Notes: generated from the sequence alone by a model not told the origin. A stretch of DNA of 64,000 nt from Pisciglobus halotolerans (GCF_900113675.1 NZ_FOQE01000001.1:78407-142406); one strand, 5' to 3'. Counted from the stretch's first letter, positions 44,985-54,672 are shown. Translations and numbers: made by a program.

Positions 44985-46109
44985 TTGTTTTTAGCACTAA
45001 AGGAACTCATTCATTCTAAAGGACGATTTATCATGATCGGCCTCATTATTGTTTTAATTTCTTGGCTTGTTTTTATTCTATCCGGATTGGGCACTGGTCT
45101 ATCTGACTTGGCTGCAGGGACATTAAAACGAGCGGAGGCAAATGCAGTGGTTTTTGAAGAAGGTGCAGATATGAGCATATCAAAATCGATGCTTTCTGAA
45201 TCGATCTCAGATGACTTGCTTCGGCAAAAAGGCGTTTCAGATACAGCGCCTATCAGTACCTTTTCTACATCTATCCGCAAAAGTGGTACAAGCGAAGAAA
45301 GTGGCAAGAAAACAGATGCTATTTTGATTGGGATCGAGCCAGGATCTTTCATTGAGCCCACTTCTACAGAAGGAAAAAATTTAACAGACGATGCTGCTGA
45401 TCAAGTCCTTGTCGATTCTTCTTTAAAGAATGACGGGTTTGCGATTGGTGACACTTTAGCATTAAGTGGTTCAACAGAGAAATTGACGATCGGCGGGTTC
45501 ACAGACCATCAAACCTTGAACCACCAGCCAGCTATTTTCGTCAATTTAGACCAATTTAGAACGATTCGTTATGCCGCTCCAGGTTCTGATAACGGCATAG
45601 AAGATATCGTAAACGGTATTTTGGTTCAAGGAAAAGATGTAGATCTTAATGAACTGACGAAAGCAGATGAACATATCGAGGCTGGCTCAAAAAAAGCAGC
45701 CGTCAACGCTGTTCCAGGGTACTCAGCCGAAAATGCAACGATCACAATGATGCTTTGGTTTTTAATGATCATCTCCGCCTTTATTCTAGGCGTCTTCTTT
45801 TATGTTTTAACCAACCAAAAGACCCAACAGTTTGGTGTTTTGAAAGCAATCGGCGGCAGTAACGGGTTCATTATCCGTTCAGTTATTTCTCAAGTTTTTG
45901 TTTTATCTTTGATCAGTGTACTGATCGGAATTGGGTTAACGTATCTAACGACCCTCTTTCTACCCGAAGCCATGCCTTTCCATTTAGAAGTGCCAATGGT
46001 CATGATTTACAGCATCGTGCTGTTGTTGATCAGTCTCATCAGCTCGCTGTTCTCAGTTGTGAAAATCGCTAAAATCGATCCATTGACAGCTTTAGGGAGG
46101 GTAGAATAA
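44985..46109 (+). CDS. hrtB: HrtB-like haem-efflux ABC permease
   Basis: A 374-residue FtsX-like permease: N-terminal helix (FIMIGLIIVLISWLVFILSG), large extracellular domain (about 45-255), and three C-terminal helices with FGVLKAIGGSNGFIIRSVIS. MFLALKELIHSKGRF at its start resembles HrtB of Staphylococcus and Lactococcus. The start is TTG at 44985, since AGAGAGGG lies 6 bases before it and the promoter -10 box overlaps any upstream start. It overlaps hrtA by one base (stop/start TAATG). Haem as substrate is inferred. Confidence 0.83.
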   Translation: MFLALKELIHSKGRFIMIGLIIVLISWLVFILSGLGTGLSDLAAGTLKRAEANAVVFEEGADMSISKSMLSESISDDLLRQKGVSDTAPISTFSTSIRKSGTSEESGKKTDAILIGIEPGSFIEPTSTEGKNLTDDAADQVLVDSSLKNDGFAIGDTLALSGSTEKLTIGGFTDHQTLNHQPAIFVNLDQFRTIRYAAPGSDNGIEDIVNGILVQGKDVDLNELTKADEHIEAGSKKAAVNAVPGYSAENATITMMLWFLMIISAFILGVFFYVLTNQKTQQFGVLKAIGGSNGFIIRSVISQVFVLSLISVLIGIGLTYLTTLFLPEAMPFHLEVPMVMIYSIVLLLISLISSLFSVVKIAKIDPLTALGRVE

Positions 46110-46795
46110 TGACAGGAATTCAATTAAAGAATGTAACCAAACGCTATCAGGAAAATGAATTTGAAACGATTGCTTTGAATGATGTATCGTTGACTATTGA
46201 AGCTGGCGAGTTTGTGGCGATCATTGGTCCATCCGGTTCCGGAAAAAGCACCTTTTTATCGATTGCCGGCGCTCTGCTCCAAGCAACTGAAGGTGAAGTC
46301 TTTATCAATGAACAGAACATCACTCATTTGAATGAAAAAGAGTTGTCTGCCGTTCGCTTAAAACAAATCGGCTTTATCTTACAGACTTCTAACTTGATCC
46401 CGTATTTGACCGCCTTAGATCAACTGCTAGTCGTTAAAAGAATGAATGGATCCGTCACAAAAGAAGACAAAATTTTTGCAACGGAGTTATTGAATGACTT
46501 GGGGTTAGAGAAAAAGCGCAACAAGTTTCCAAATGAATGTTCAGGCGGCGAACGTCAGCGCATCGCTATCGCGCGAGCTTTTATGAATGACCCGGCGATT
46601 ATCCTTGCTGATGAACCAACAGCCAGCTTAGATACCAACCGCGCTCATGAAGTCGTCAAATTAATGGCAAATGAGGTCAAAGCGCGTCAAAAAGCAGCCG
46701 TTATGGTCACACATGATGAACGAATGTTGGACTATTGCGACCGCGTTTACCGTATTGAAGATGGGATTCTAAAAGAGGAAACCAATCTTATTTAA
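46109..46795 (+). CDS. hrtA: HrtA-like ABC transporter ATPase
   Basis: A 228-residue ABC ATPase that would power the HrtB-like permease. Walker A GPSGSGKST, ILQTSNLIP Q-loop, CSGGERQRIAIARAF signature (Cys replaces the usual Leu), ILADEPTASLD Walker B and VTHDER are present. It shares its first base pair of the start with the stop of hrtB, so the two are coupled. A strong terminator follows after 36 bases. Confidence 0.86.
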   Translation: MTGIQLKNVTKRYQENEFETIALNDVSLTIEAGEFVAIIGPSGSGKSTFLSIAGALLQATEGEVFINEQNITHLNEKELSAVRLKQIGFILQTSNLIPYLTALDQLLVVKRMNGSVTKEDKIFATELLNDLGLEKKRNKFPNECSGGERQRIAIARAFMNDPAIILADEPTASLDTNRAHEVVKLMANEVKARQKAAVMVTHDERMLDYCDRVYRIEDGILKEETNLI

Positions 46796-46830
46796 AGATC
46801 TGGCTCCTTTTTTACCCCAACCAATTTGAT

Positions 46831-46878
46831 AAAAACGGTTCTTCTCTGAGTATTTTTATTGGGAAGAATCGTTTTTTT
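46831..46878 (+). terminator. Terminator of the hrtBA operon
   Basis: AAAACGGTTCTTC and GAAGAATCGTTTT pair over 13 bases (one G-U) around a loop of about 18 bases, followed by seven T. Confidence 0.88.
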
Positions 46879-46890
46879 CTGCTTTTCGGC

Positions 46891-47057
46891 TTTACAATAA
46901 AAAGTTTTCTGTTATGTTAGAGAATAGAGGCTTAAACATTACACATGAAAGGTGGTATCGCCGTGGAACCTGACAGTAGGCCCAAAAAAAATAGGAAACA
47001 AGAAACCATGGCAGCCATCGTTTCTCTGCTTTCCTGATTGACTAGGAGGAAAAGAGC
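46891..47057 (+). promoter_or_regulatory. Promoter and structured leader of mgtE
   Basis: TTTACA (46891-46896), 16 bases, TATGTT (46913-46918). The leader of about 130 bases contains GGTGGTATCGCC and a nested hairpin in which AGGAAA pairs with TTTCCT and AGAAAC with GTTTCT. It ends at AGGAGG. It does not match the M-box magnesium riboswitch as far as I can judge. A regulatory role, perhaps magnesium-linked, is inferred. Confidence 0.5.
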
Positions 47058-48399
47058 ATGTGGAATACAAACGAAATTATCGACTTGATCGATACAAAAC
47101 ACTTTACGCAATTAAAGGAAATCATTAAAGACAAAAATCCAGCTGATATTGCAGAATTAATGGATGAACTAGACGTCATCAATGCCGTCATCGTCTTTCG
47201 TCTTTTGCCAAAAGAGATAGCAGTAGAAGTTTTTTCTCTCTTCTCTGAAAAAAAGCAACAGGCATTCCTATCTCATTTAACAACAAACGAATTGGATTAT
47301 ATTTTAGATAAGCTTTACTTTGATGACTTGATCGATCTGTTAGATGATATGCCGGCTGAGCTTGTAAAAAAGCTGCTGGAACGTACAAGCAAAGATAAAC
47401 GAACGCTGATCAACCAATTTTTAAACTATCCAAAAGACTCGGCCGGCAGTCTAATGATGATCGAGTTTATCAGTCTGAAAAAAGGCATGCTTGTAAAAGA
47501 AGCACTGAGACATGTTAAACAACATGCCTTGCATAAAAAAAACCATCTATACGCTCTATGTGACAAGTACACATGAAAAATTTGTCGGTGTCCTTTCGTT
47601 GCGAGAACTATTCAGCGCACCTGAAGAAGCAACCATTGAAGAGGTCATGCATACTGATCTTGTTTCCGTCAATGTACAAGAAGACCAAGAACAAGCAGCC
47701 CAAAAGTTTAAAAAGTATGACTTTATTGCATTGCCTGTGGTCGACACCAAAGACCGCTTAGTCGGAATCATCACTGTCGATGATATCATCGACGTTATAG
47801 AACTCGAAACAACTGAAGACTTTCAACGAATGGCAGCGGTCGGTTCTTCAGAAGAAAGTTATATGGATGCTTCCATTTTTTCTCTCGTTAAAAATAGAAT
47901 TGGTTGGCTATTGATCTTAATGGTCTCTGCCACTTTCACAGGCGGGATCATTGGTCGTTTTGAGCATACCCTTCAATCTATCGCAGCTTTGAATATGTTT
48001 ATTCCCATGCTGATGGATACGGGCGGAAACGCCGGTAATCAAAGCTCTACTCTTATTACACGAGGTTTAGCAACTGGCGACATTCACACTGGAGATTTTT
48101 TGAAAGTCCTTTTTAAAGGATTTTCGATCAGTATCATAGCTGGCATCATTCTTTCTATTGTTTCATTTATTAAACTGATGACTATTGAAAAAGTAGGCTT
48201 TATGATTGCGATGATCGTTTCACTCACTTTGATTTTTACTGTGATGATGGCGAAATTAGTCGGCGGTATGCTGCCGATCATTGCTCAAAAGATGAAAATG
48301 GATCCTGCTGTGATGTCAGGTCCGCTGATCACAACTGTTGTTGATGCATTAAGCTTGTTTATCTACTTTACGATTGCCAATGCTTTGCTTGGCCTTTAA
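47058..48399 (+). CDS. mgtE: Magnesium transporter MgtE, split by a frameshift at an A8 run
   Basis: MgtE is a Mg2+ channel of the inner membrane. The first frame (47058-47576) gives the N domain and start of the CBS region, and the second (to 48399) the rest. The CBS pair is visible as FVGVLSLRELFS and RLVGIITVDDIIDVIE, followed by five membrane helices with MLMDTGGNAGNQSSTLITRG (the MgtE signature) and DALSLFIYFTIA. Removing one A from the run at 47535-47542 restores one continuous protein of about 447 residues. A pseudogene, a sequencing error, or slippage at A8 could explain this. Ribosome binding site AGGAGG. Confidence 0.88.
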
Positions 48400-48570
48400 A
48401 CAGATGCCCAATTAGACTGAATCCTTCCATGCCTGCTGCATAAAGGAAAGCGGGATTGTTGATAAGGTTTACAGTTCCTTTTTTTAAGATAGCTGCAACT
48501 TGTTAGATCAAATTGCATAACTGCAGAATCTATGGTTCAGTAAACATCATTTAGGAGTAGAATATTTTTT

Positions 48571-48605
48571 GAGAGGAGCATGGTCCCATGTCTCCTCTCT
48601 TCTTT
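48571..48605 (+). terminator. Terminator of mgtE
   Basis: GAGAGGAG plus CATGG pair with CCATG plus CTCCTCTC (one bulge), followed by a T-rich tract. It lies 171 bases after mgtE. The rest of 48400-48701 shows nothing else that I recognise. Confidence 0.8.
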
Positions 48606-48701
48606 ATTTTAGGGGATTAATTGAATCATTTGCCAAAAGAAAAGTGACGTGTAAAGATAGACGAAAGAATATTTAAACGAACAGCAAGGAGGATACTGAA
48701 A

Positions 48702-49352
48702 ATGACCAATTTAAATGAACACGCACAAACCATTGAAAAAGCAACGTTTGGCATGGGCTGTTTCTGGGGACCGGACACCTTGTTTGGCAGTTTGCCAGGA
48801 GTGATCCAAACGGAAGTCGGCTTTGCAGGAGGCACATCAAAAGCTCCAACCTACCGCAACATTGGAGATCACACTGAATCAATCGACATCACTTTTGATC
48901 CTGCCCTTCTTTCTTATGAAGATCTTTTGCGTTTGTTTTGGCAAAACCATGATGCAACAAAAGACCGCTTTTACAAAGAACGTCAATACATTTCACTGCT
49001 GCTTTACCGAAATCATACGCAAAACGAGCAAGCTGAAAAAATCAAAGCGGAACAAGAACAGCTTTTAGGAAAAGAGCTTCAGACTGAGTTTCAACCTTAC
49101 AACATCTTTTATCCAGCAGAAGACTACCATCAAAAGTATTTCTTGCGGCGCTTCAAACAAGCGACGAAAACAATTCAACAACTTTTTCCAGATGAAGCAG
49201 CTTTTATCCATTCAACCATTGCAGCGCGTTTGAACGGATTTGTACGAGAACGCACAACTTTAAAAGAAATCAAAGAAGAAATCCATCATTGGGGCTTGCC
49301 TGAAGAACAGCGCGTATTGTTGGAACAAACGCTCACTGATCTTCGTTGGTAA
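48702..49352 (+). CDS. msrA: Peptide methionine sulfoxide reductase MsrA
   Basis: MsrA repairs S-methionine sulfoxide in proteins. The catalytic motif GMGCFWG (Cys near residue 21), VGFAGG, and the pattern HTESIDITFDP and AEDYHQKYF are present. At 216 residues it is longer than a minimal MsrA, with about 50 extra residues at the C-terminus (LNGFVRERTTLKEIKEE). Ribosome binding site AAGGAGG. The next gene, a DNA glycosylase, starts 29 bases later, so the two may be cotranscribed as a repair pair. Confidence 0.93.
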   Translation: MTNLNEHAQTIEKATFGMGCFWGPDTLFGSLPGVIQTEVGFAGGTSKAPTYRNIGDHTESIDITFDPALLSYEDLLRLFWQNHDATKDRFYKERQYISLLLYRNHTQNEQAEKIKAEQEQLLGKELQTEFQPYNIFYPAEDYHQKYFLRRFKQATKTIQQLFPDEAAFIHSTIAARLNGFVRERTTLKEIKEEIHHWGLPEEQRVLLEQTLTDLRW

Positions 49353-49381
49353 CCTACTTTGAAAAGAAATGAGCGATAGCG

Positions 49382-50089
49382 ATGTATTTTCAGTATGATC
49401 AAGAAGTCATAGATGCATTATCTGCAAAAGACCCTATTTTAGGCGCTGCGATTGCTAAAATCGGTCCAGTCAAACGCAAAGTCACGCCAGATTTATTTGA
49501 GTCATTGATCAAAAGTATCGTAGGTCAGCAGATTTCTACCAAAGCCCAAGAAACGATTTGGGCACGCATGCTCGATACTTTGGGAACCATCGCACCCGAA
49601 AAGTTGCTTTCTTTGAAAGACGATGAAATCCAATCTTTTGGTTTGTCCTATCGAAAAGTGACCTATATAAAGGGTGCAGCAGAAGCCATTGTTACCGGCA
49701 AACTAAATTTAAGCGAATTGGACCATTTGCCAGATGAAGCCGTTATTCAAAAACTGTCAGAACTGAAAGGCATCGGCAAATGGACTGCTGAAATGCTGCT
49801 GACTTTTTCAATGCAGCGTCCTGACATTCTGAGCTGGGATGATTTAGCGATCCATCGCGGTCTTCGTATGCTATACCATCATCGCCGCGTGACAAAAAAG
49901 CTGTTCAATAAGTATAAGCGCCGCTATTCTCCTTACGCTAGTGTGGCCAGTCTTTATCTTTGGGCTATCGCAGGCGGTGCCATTCCTGAAATGAAAGACT
50001 ATGCACCTTTGACAGAAGCAGAAAAAGCAAGGCGAAAAAAAACTAGACGAGCTGCCCAAAAGCAAAACAAAAGCCGCGACAAGCTTTAA
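49382..50089 (+). CDS. DNA-3-methyladenine glycosylase (AlkA-like, HhH-GPD)
   Basis: A 235-residue base-excision glycosylase that removes alkylated purines. The helix-hairpin-helix motif LSELKGIGKWTAEMLL lies near residue 125, and the catalytic Asp is in ILSWDDLAIHRGL. KSIVGQQISTKAQETIW near residue 40 is also typical. It lacks the N-terminal extra domain of E. coli AlkA, as is usual in Firmicutes. The tail is strongly basic (RRKKTRRAAQK). The ribosome binding site is weak (GAGCGA). Confidence 0.9.
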   Translation: MYFQYDQEVIDALSAKDPILGAAIAKIGPVKRKVTPDLFESLIKSIVGQQISTKAQETIWARMLDTLGTIAPEKLLSLKDDEIQSFGLSYRKVTYIKGAAEAIVTGKLNLSELDHLPDEAVIQKLSELKGIGKWTAEMLLTFSMQRPDILSWDDLAIHRGLRMLYHHRRVTKKLFNKYKRRYSPYASVASLYLWAIAGGAIPEMKDYAPLTEAEKARRKKTRRAAQKQNKSRDKL

Positions 50090-50128
50090 AACCAGAATGA
50101 CGTAGAAAAACAATGTTAAGTGAGGCTT

Positions 50129-50490
50129 TATGGCACACTCAAACACATTGCAGCTCTTGAGTATCGGATAAACAGCCTCTTATGGCACACTCAAACGCAT
50201 TGCAGCTCTTGAGTATCGGATAAACGACCTCTTATGGCACACTCAAACGCATTACAGCTCTTGAGTATCGGATATACGACCTCTTATGGCACACTCAAAC
50301 GCATTGCAGCTCTTGAGTATGAGATAAACAGCCTTTTATGGCACACTCAAACACATTGCAGCTCTTGAGTATGAGATAAACAGCCTTTTATGGCACACTC
50401 AAACGCATTGCAGCTCTTGAGTATCGGGTAAACGTCCTTTTATGGCACACTCAAATGCTTTTCTACTCTCGAGTATGGGATAACAAATCT
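50129..50490. repeat. Tandem array of a 52-bp repeat, family C (7 units)
   Basis: Copies start at 50129, 50181, 50233, 50285, 50337, 50389 and 50441, each exactly 52 bases apart. The unit starts TATGGCACACTCAAACGC and contains short arms ACTCAA and TTGAGT 14 bases apart. The sequence is unrelated to families A and B. It sits between convergent genes (the DNA glycosylase and fetB). The last unit is diverged (ACTCTCGAGTATGGG). Confidence 0.93.
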
Positions 50491-50659
50491 TCATCACTTG
50501 TGGTATTGTCTCCTAAAATGGATAGGCTGTTTTTTTGCTTCTTCTATCCCTTTTCGTGAAGTGAATCTAACAAATTTTAGGAGCTCACAGTTTCTTTAAG
50601 CTCAATTTTAAACTCTTTTTTAAAAATAAAGCAGTCTAATCATTCGAGATTATTTAAAC

Positions 50660-50706
50660 AAAAGCACACACCCTTTTTATATGAAGATGCGCGCTTTTTT
50701 TTATTT
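50660..50706 (-). terminator. Terminator of fetAB
   Basis: On the minus strand AAAGCGCGC pairs with GTGTGCTTT through two G-U wobble pairs, followed by TTTTG. On the plus strand the same stem has two C-A mismatches, so it is best read as minus. Bases 50491-50659 hold no recognised gene. Confidence 0.65.
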
Positions 50707-50734
50707 AAGCTGTTCCTGTTCGCCTTTAAACGTC

Positions 50735-51496
50735 CTAGGAAAGCAACTGTTTGCGGTTATTAAAGTAGCTCTTATAAGCCATATAGCTTGAAATCATTGT
50801 TGAAAATCCAGTGGTAGCAATCAACATAAACATGACAACGATTTGATAGCGGATCGCTGCTGTTGGGTCCACACCCGCGAACATCAAACCAGACATCATT
50901 CCTGGCAAGCTAACAAGGCCGACAGTCTTAGTCCGGTCCACACTTGGAGCCATAGCTGATTTGATACTGTCGCGAATTATGGCGGTGGAAGCTTGATTGA
51001 CATCCGCTCCTAAAGCCAAACGTTCTAAGACTTGCTGGCGCTGATCTTTAAATTTGCTGTTCATCGTACGATACCCTACGCCAATCGCTGTCATGGCATT
51101 GCTGGCGATCATCCCAGTGATAGGAACAATTTGCGAAGGTGTCCACATCAAAGCGCCCGACACAAACAACACTGCTAACGAAATCAGCGTCCCAACTCCG
51201 ATCGCAATCAGCGAGATCCGGAAAGCATGTTGGATGCCTTCTGCTCTTTTGGCCGCATTGTATGCTGCATTAAAGATAATAAATAAAACCATCGCCAGTG
51301 TTACGATAGTGTTGTCTAATTTGAAGATATAACTCAATAGATATCCAATCACAAATAATTGCACAACGGCTCTAACAGCTGCTATAAAAATATCTTTTCC
51401 TAATCCTAGTTGCTCTTTATAGTCTACGATCAATGCAATGATGATCAGCACACTTGATAAAATTAAAGAGGTATTCGTAATTTCCAAGTTATTCAT
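50735..51496 (-). CDS. fetB: Iron-export ABC permease FetB (UPF0014)
   Basis: A 253-residue permease of the FetB/YbbM family with about seven helices. Typical features are ALGADVNQASTAIIRDSIKSAMAP and LVSLPGMMSGLMFAGVDPTAAIRYQIVVMFML. In E. coli FetAB exports iron and lowers oxidative damage; here the role is inferred by family. It starts 4 bases after fetA ends, with AAGGAG before ATG. Confidence 0.9.
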   Translation of the reverse strand: MNNLEITNTSLILSSVLIIIALIVDYKEQLGLGKDIFIAAVRAVVQLFVIGYLLSYIFKLDNTIVTLAMVLFIIFNAAYNAAKRAEGIQHAFRISLIAIGVGTLISLAVLFVSGALMWTPSQIVPITGMIASNAMTAIGVGYRTMNSKFKDQRQQVLERLALGADVNQASTAIIRDSIKSAMAPSVDRTKTVGLVSLPGMMSGLMFAGVDPTAAIRYQIVVMFMLIATTGFSTMISSYMAYKSYFNNRKQLLS

Positions 51497-51500
51497 CTGT

Positions 51501-52148
51501 TTACTCCTTTACTTGACCGTCAACGATGTCGATCTTGCGGTTTGCTTCAGTGATTTCTTCCGTGTTATGCGTTACCCACAGAATGGTTACACCTTTTTCT
51601 TTATTCAACTTTCGGATCGTTTTGCCGATGGCTTTGCGGTTCTCTGCATCCAGCGCACTCGTTACTTCGTCCAATAATAGCACTTCCGGCAAAAACAACA
51701 CATTTCTGATCAATGCGATCCGTTGTTTCTCGCCTCCTGACAAAGAAGTGACCTTCTTATCCAAATAATCTGCAGACAAGCCTACACTTCCCAACGCTTC
51801 TATCGCTCGATCCTTGTCAAACGTTTCTTTTCTGATTTCATAAGGAAAAGCTAAGTTCTCTGTTACTGTCTCACCAAAAAGATTAGCTGTCTGAAAACAA
51901 TACGATACCTCTTTGCGGTAAGCGGTTGGTTCGTACGTATTGATACTTTTTCCTTTATACAACATATCCCCGCTTGTTGGTGAAATCATTGATGCGACTA
52001 ACTGCAGCAAGGTGCTTTTTCCACTTCCAGAAGGACCCGTGATCGTCACAAACTCTCCTTTTGAAATAGACAAGTCAATGTCTTTTAAAATCGTCTTTCC
52101 CTCAATCTCCAGCCCCAGTTTCTGAGCTTGTAAAATTGCAGTTTCCAT
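51501..52148 (-). CDS. fetA: Iron-export ABC ATPase FetA
   Basis: A 215-residue ABC ATPase: Walker A GPSGSGKSTLLQLVA, signature LSGGEKQRIALIRNV, Walker B VLLLDEVTSALD (Val instead of Pro after DE), and His in VTHNTEE. The ATG at 52148 is chosen since AAGGAAGAG lies in front; a longer frame adds nine residues. Together with fetB it forms a two-gene operon. A TATAAT box lies about 35 bases upstream, without a clear -35. Confidence 0.9.
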   Translation of the reverse strand: METAILQAQKLGLEIEGKTILKDIDLSISKGEFVTITGPSGSGKSTLLQLVASMISPTSGDMLYKGKSINTYEPTAYRKEVSYCFQTANLFGETVTENLAFPYEIRKETFDKDRAIEALGSVGLSADYLDKKVTSLSGGEKQRIALIRNVLFLPEVLLLDEVTSALDAENRKAIGKTIRKLNKEKGVTILWVTHNTEEITEANRKIDIVDGQVKE

Positions 52149-52449
52149 AATATTCTCTTCCTTTCTAACATCCATTGTTCATTATATGATCGATATTTTA
52201 TTATTCTTTACACTATTTCTAATTTACATGACTTTTCAAACCGTTGCAATCTCTTGTTAGGTTTATTTAATACCTGCTGAGTCACAGACCATGCAGATAT
52301 GCAAACTGATTTGAACGTTTGTGGCGATGTCTAAAAAAGTAACAGAAAACATTATCAGAAATATGTGTCTCCTTTATTCAGTAGACATCAAGTAAACAAA
52401 AAAATAAAAACTCATTAATGAAGAAAAAAGTTTTTCATAAAAATAAAAT

Positions 52450-52490
52450 AAAGCAAAGTAAGAGTTTTCATCAAACTCTTCTTTGCTTTA
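52450..52490 (-). terminator. Terminator of the distal chemoreceptor gene
   Basis: AAAGCAAAG, then AGAGTTT, pair with AAACTCT and CTTTGCTTT in a 16-bp stem with a small internal bulge, followed by a T-rich tract on the minus strand. Bases 52149-52449 otherwise contain only A/T-rich upstream sequence of fetA. Confidence 0.88.
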
Positions 52491-52514
52491 TTTGTTTCAT
52501 CTTTTTTAGCCGAT

Positions 52515-54551
52515 CTACAAAACAAATTTTTGTACAAAACCATTTAGTGTTTCTGCGAGTCTGGCAAGTTGTCCCGAACTTGCAGCAACTTCTTCCATGG
52601 TGCTATGTGTTTGTTGTGCTGTAGCAGAAGTTTGCTCTATTCCTGCTGAAGATTCTTCTGCAGCAGCAGCGATGTCTTGAATCGATTCATTCATACCCTG
52701 ACTATTCGCTGTTATTTCAGTGAGGTCTTCTGAAACTTTTCTTATATTTTCTTTTACCTCATTAACCAACTGGCTAATGTGTTGGAATGTCTTGCCTGTC
52801 GTTTCAATTTGTCCTGTTCCTTTTTTAACTTCTTTATAACCGCTTAACAAAGATTCTGTCACGATAGACGAGTCTTTTTGAATATCCGTTACAATCTTGG
52901 TGATGTCAGTTACAGAATCAGCTACTTGTTCAGCAAGCTTACGGACTTCATCTGCTACCACTGCAAATCCTTTTCCTTGTTCACCGGCTCTTGCTGCTTC
53001 AATCGCTGCATTCAACGCCAATAGATTGGTTTGATCTGCAATATCCTTAATGACCGTGATCAACTTAGAGATTTCTTGAGACTGCTTATCCAAGTTTTGA
53101 ACTTTTTGGAAAGCATCTTGAACAATCTGATCGATCTCTTCCATTTGACTAGTAGAAGCTGTCATTAACTGACTGCCCTCTTTTGTTATGTGCCAGACCT
53201 TTTCAGAAGATTGATAAATATTTTTGCCATATTCATTTGCCTCTTGAACTTTTTCATCAAAGGCAACCATAGCTAAAGACAAATCACTTGAGCTGTGAGC
53301 TTGCGTTTCAGAACCAGAAGCTAGTTCTTGCATCGTCGCTGCAATTTGCTCTGTTCCTTTTTTCACTTCAACAGCTGATTGTGTTAGTTCTTCACTATGA
53401 TGATTAACCGTTTCAGATACTCCTTGAATATTCTGCAGCAATTCTTTCATATTTTGGCTCATTGCGTTGGTAGCTTCTACCAGCTGGTTGATTTCGTTGC
53501 TTGATTTTGTTTGTAATGCCTCTTGGCTTAAATCCCCGTTAGAGATATCGTTCATGCGCTTCATAACCGCTTGGATAGGATTTGTGATTCTTCTTGCGGT
53601 CACTAGAGAAATAATCACAGCAAAAATCAATACTAAGCTTACAGTAATAGCGATTGGCATAAAGATGATGCTTGCTTTTTTTTGAAATTCTTTTTTATCT
53701 ACCGTGCCTCCAATAAGCCAATGTGTTGTGGGATTTTTAGCAAAGCCCATGACTTTTTCATTTCCTTCAAATTGGTATGTTACAATCCCATGGTCCTCAC
53801 CATTTTTAATTTTTTTATAGTAATCTTCCTTCGTTTGGTCTTTTCCAATATAAGCTTTGTTGGGATGCGTGATGTACTTGCCCGTATCATCCAACATAAA
53901 TGCATATCCGGTTTCGCCTATTTTCACCCTATCAATCATATCAGTCAAGGTTCCAATAAGGATATCCGCTGCCATGACCCCAGATAGCTTATCTCCATTA
54001 AAATAGGCCTTTGAAGCTGTAACGACTATTTCTCCTGTTCCAGTGTCTTCATAAGGCTCTGTCCAAACAACTTCTCCATTTGCTGCAACAGCATGTTGAT
54101 ACCAGGGTCTTTCTTTAGGGTTGTAATCTTCGCCATTATCGGCTGAGGGATAATCGACCATATCTTTATTCTCTGTACCAGTATAAATAAAAGCAATCGA
54201 GGGTGTTGTTTCTTGTGTCTCTTTTAGCATCTGCATCAGTTTATCTTTGTCTTCTGGATGATAATCTGTCAGTAGGGCACTTGCTGAAAAACGATCCAAT
54301 ACGTTACTGATATTTGAAAAAAACAACTCAAATGATTGATTCATCGTGATCATTTCGCTTTCCACATTTTTAGAAAGCTCATTAGTGGTGTTGTTTACAC
54401 TGAAATAATAACTTACGAAAGAAATAATCCCTGCAGCTAAAACAATCAGAATCAAAAAGGGAATGAGTATCTTACTTTGTAAAGAATGAGCAGCAGGTGC
54501 TGTTCTTTTAACTTTCTTGCTGGATAGTTGATGTTTTATAGCGATATCCAT
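52515..54551 (-). CDS. Methyl-accepting chemotaxis protein, amino-acid-type dCache receptor
   Basis: A 678-residue chemoreceptor away from the chemotaxis cluster. Transmembrane helix near 28-50, double-Cache sensor (about 52-290), second helix near 300-322, HAMP, and MCP signalling domain with [20 protein letters not shown]. The sensor has Tyr143, Arg148, Trp150, Tyr151 and Asp196 in the spacing of the amino-acid-binding dCache motif, so it probably senses amino acids. A sigma-D promoter lies upstream, tying it to motility. The C-terminus ends VQKFVL. Confidence 0.93.
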   Translation of the reverse strand: MDIAIKHQLSSKKVKRTAPAAHSLQSKILIPFLILIVLAAGIISFVSYYFSVNNTTNELSKNVESEMITMNQSFELFFSNISNVLDRFSASALLTDYHPEDKDKLMQMLKETQETTPSIAFIYTGTENKDMVDYPSADNGEDYNPKERPWYQHAVAANGEVVWTEPYEDTGTGEIVVTASKAYFNGDKLSGVMAADILIGTLTDMIDRVKIGETGYAFMLDDTGKYITHPNKAYIGKDQTKEDYYKKIKNGEDHGIVTYQFEGNEKVMGFAKNPTTHWLIGGTVDKKEFQKKASIIFMPIAITVSLVLIFAVIISLVTARRITNPIQAVMKRMNDISNGDLSQEALQTKSSNEINQLVEATNAMSQNMKELLQNIQGVSETVNHHSEELTQSAVEVKKGTEQIAATMQELASGSETQAHSSSDLSLAMVAFDEKVQEANEYGKNIYQSSEKVWHITKEGSQLMTASTSQMEEIDQIVQDAFQKVQNLDKQSQEISKLITVIKDIADQTNLLALNAAIEAARAGEQGKGFAVVADEVRKLAEQVADSVTDITKIVTDIQKDSSIVTESLLSGYKEVKKGTGQIETTGKTFQHISQLVNEVKENIRKVSEDLTEITANSQGMNESIQDIAAAAEESSAGIEQTSATAQQTHSTMEEVAASSGQLARLAETLNGFVQKFVL

Positions 54552-54672
54552 GTATTTTTATCCTTTCTCATAGGCTTTTATTTTTTGACAATTCCATTTT
54601 TACTGTTATAAGGCAGTGATATCATTCACATTTATTTAGACAAAGTTATGCCCTTTCTCCTCTCTATTCCCC

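Noticed and set aside
46945..46970. T-box-like string GGTGGTATCGCC before mgtE
   Set aside because: A T-box needs GGTGGNACCGCG and a 150-250-base leader with a specifier stem. Only about 25 leader bases precede it and the gene is not amino-acid related.
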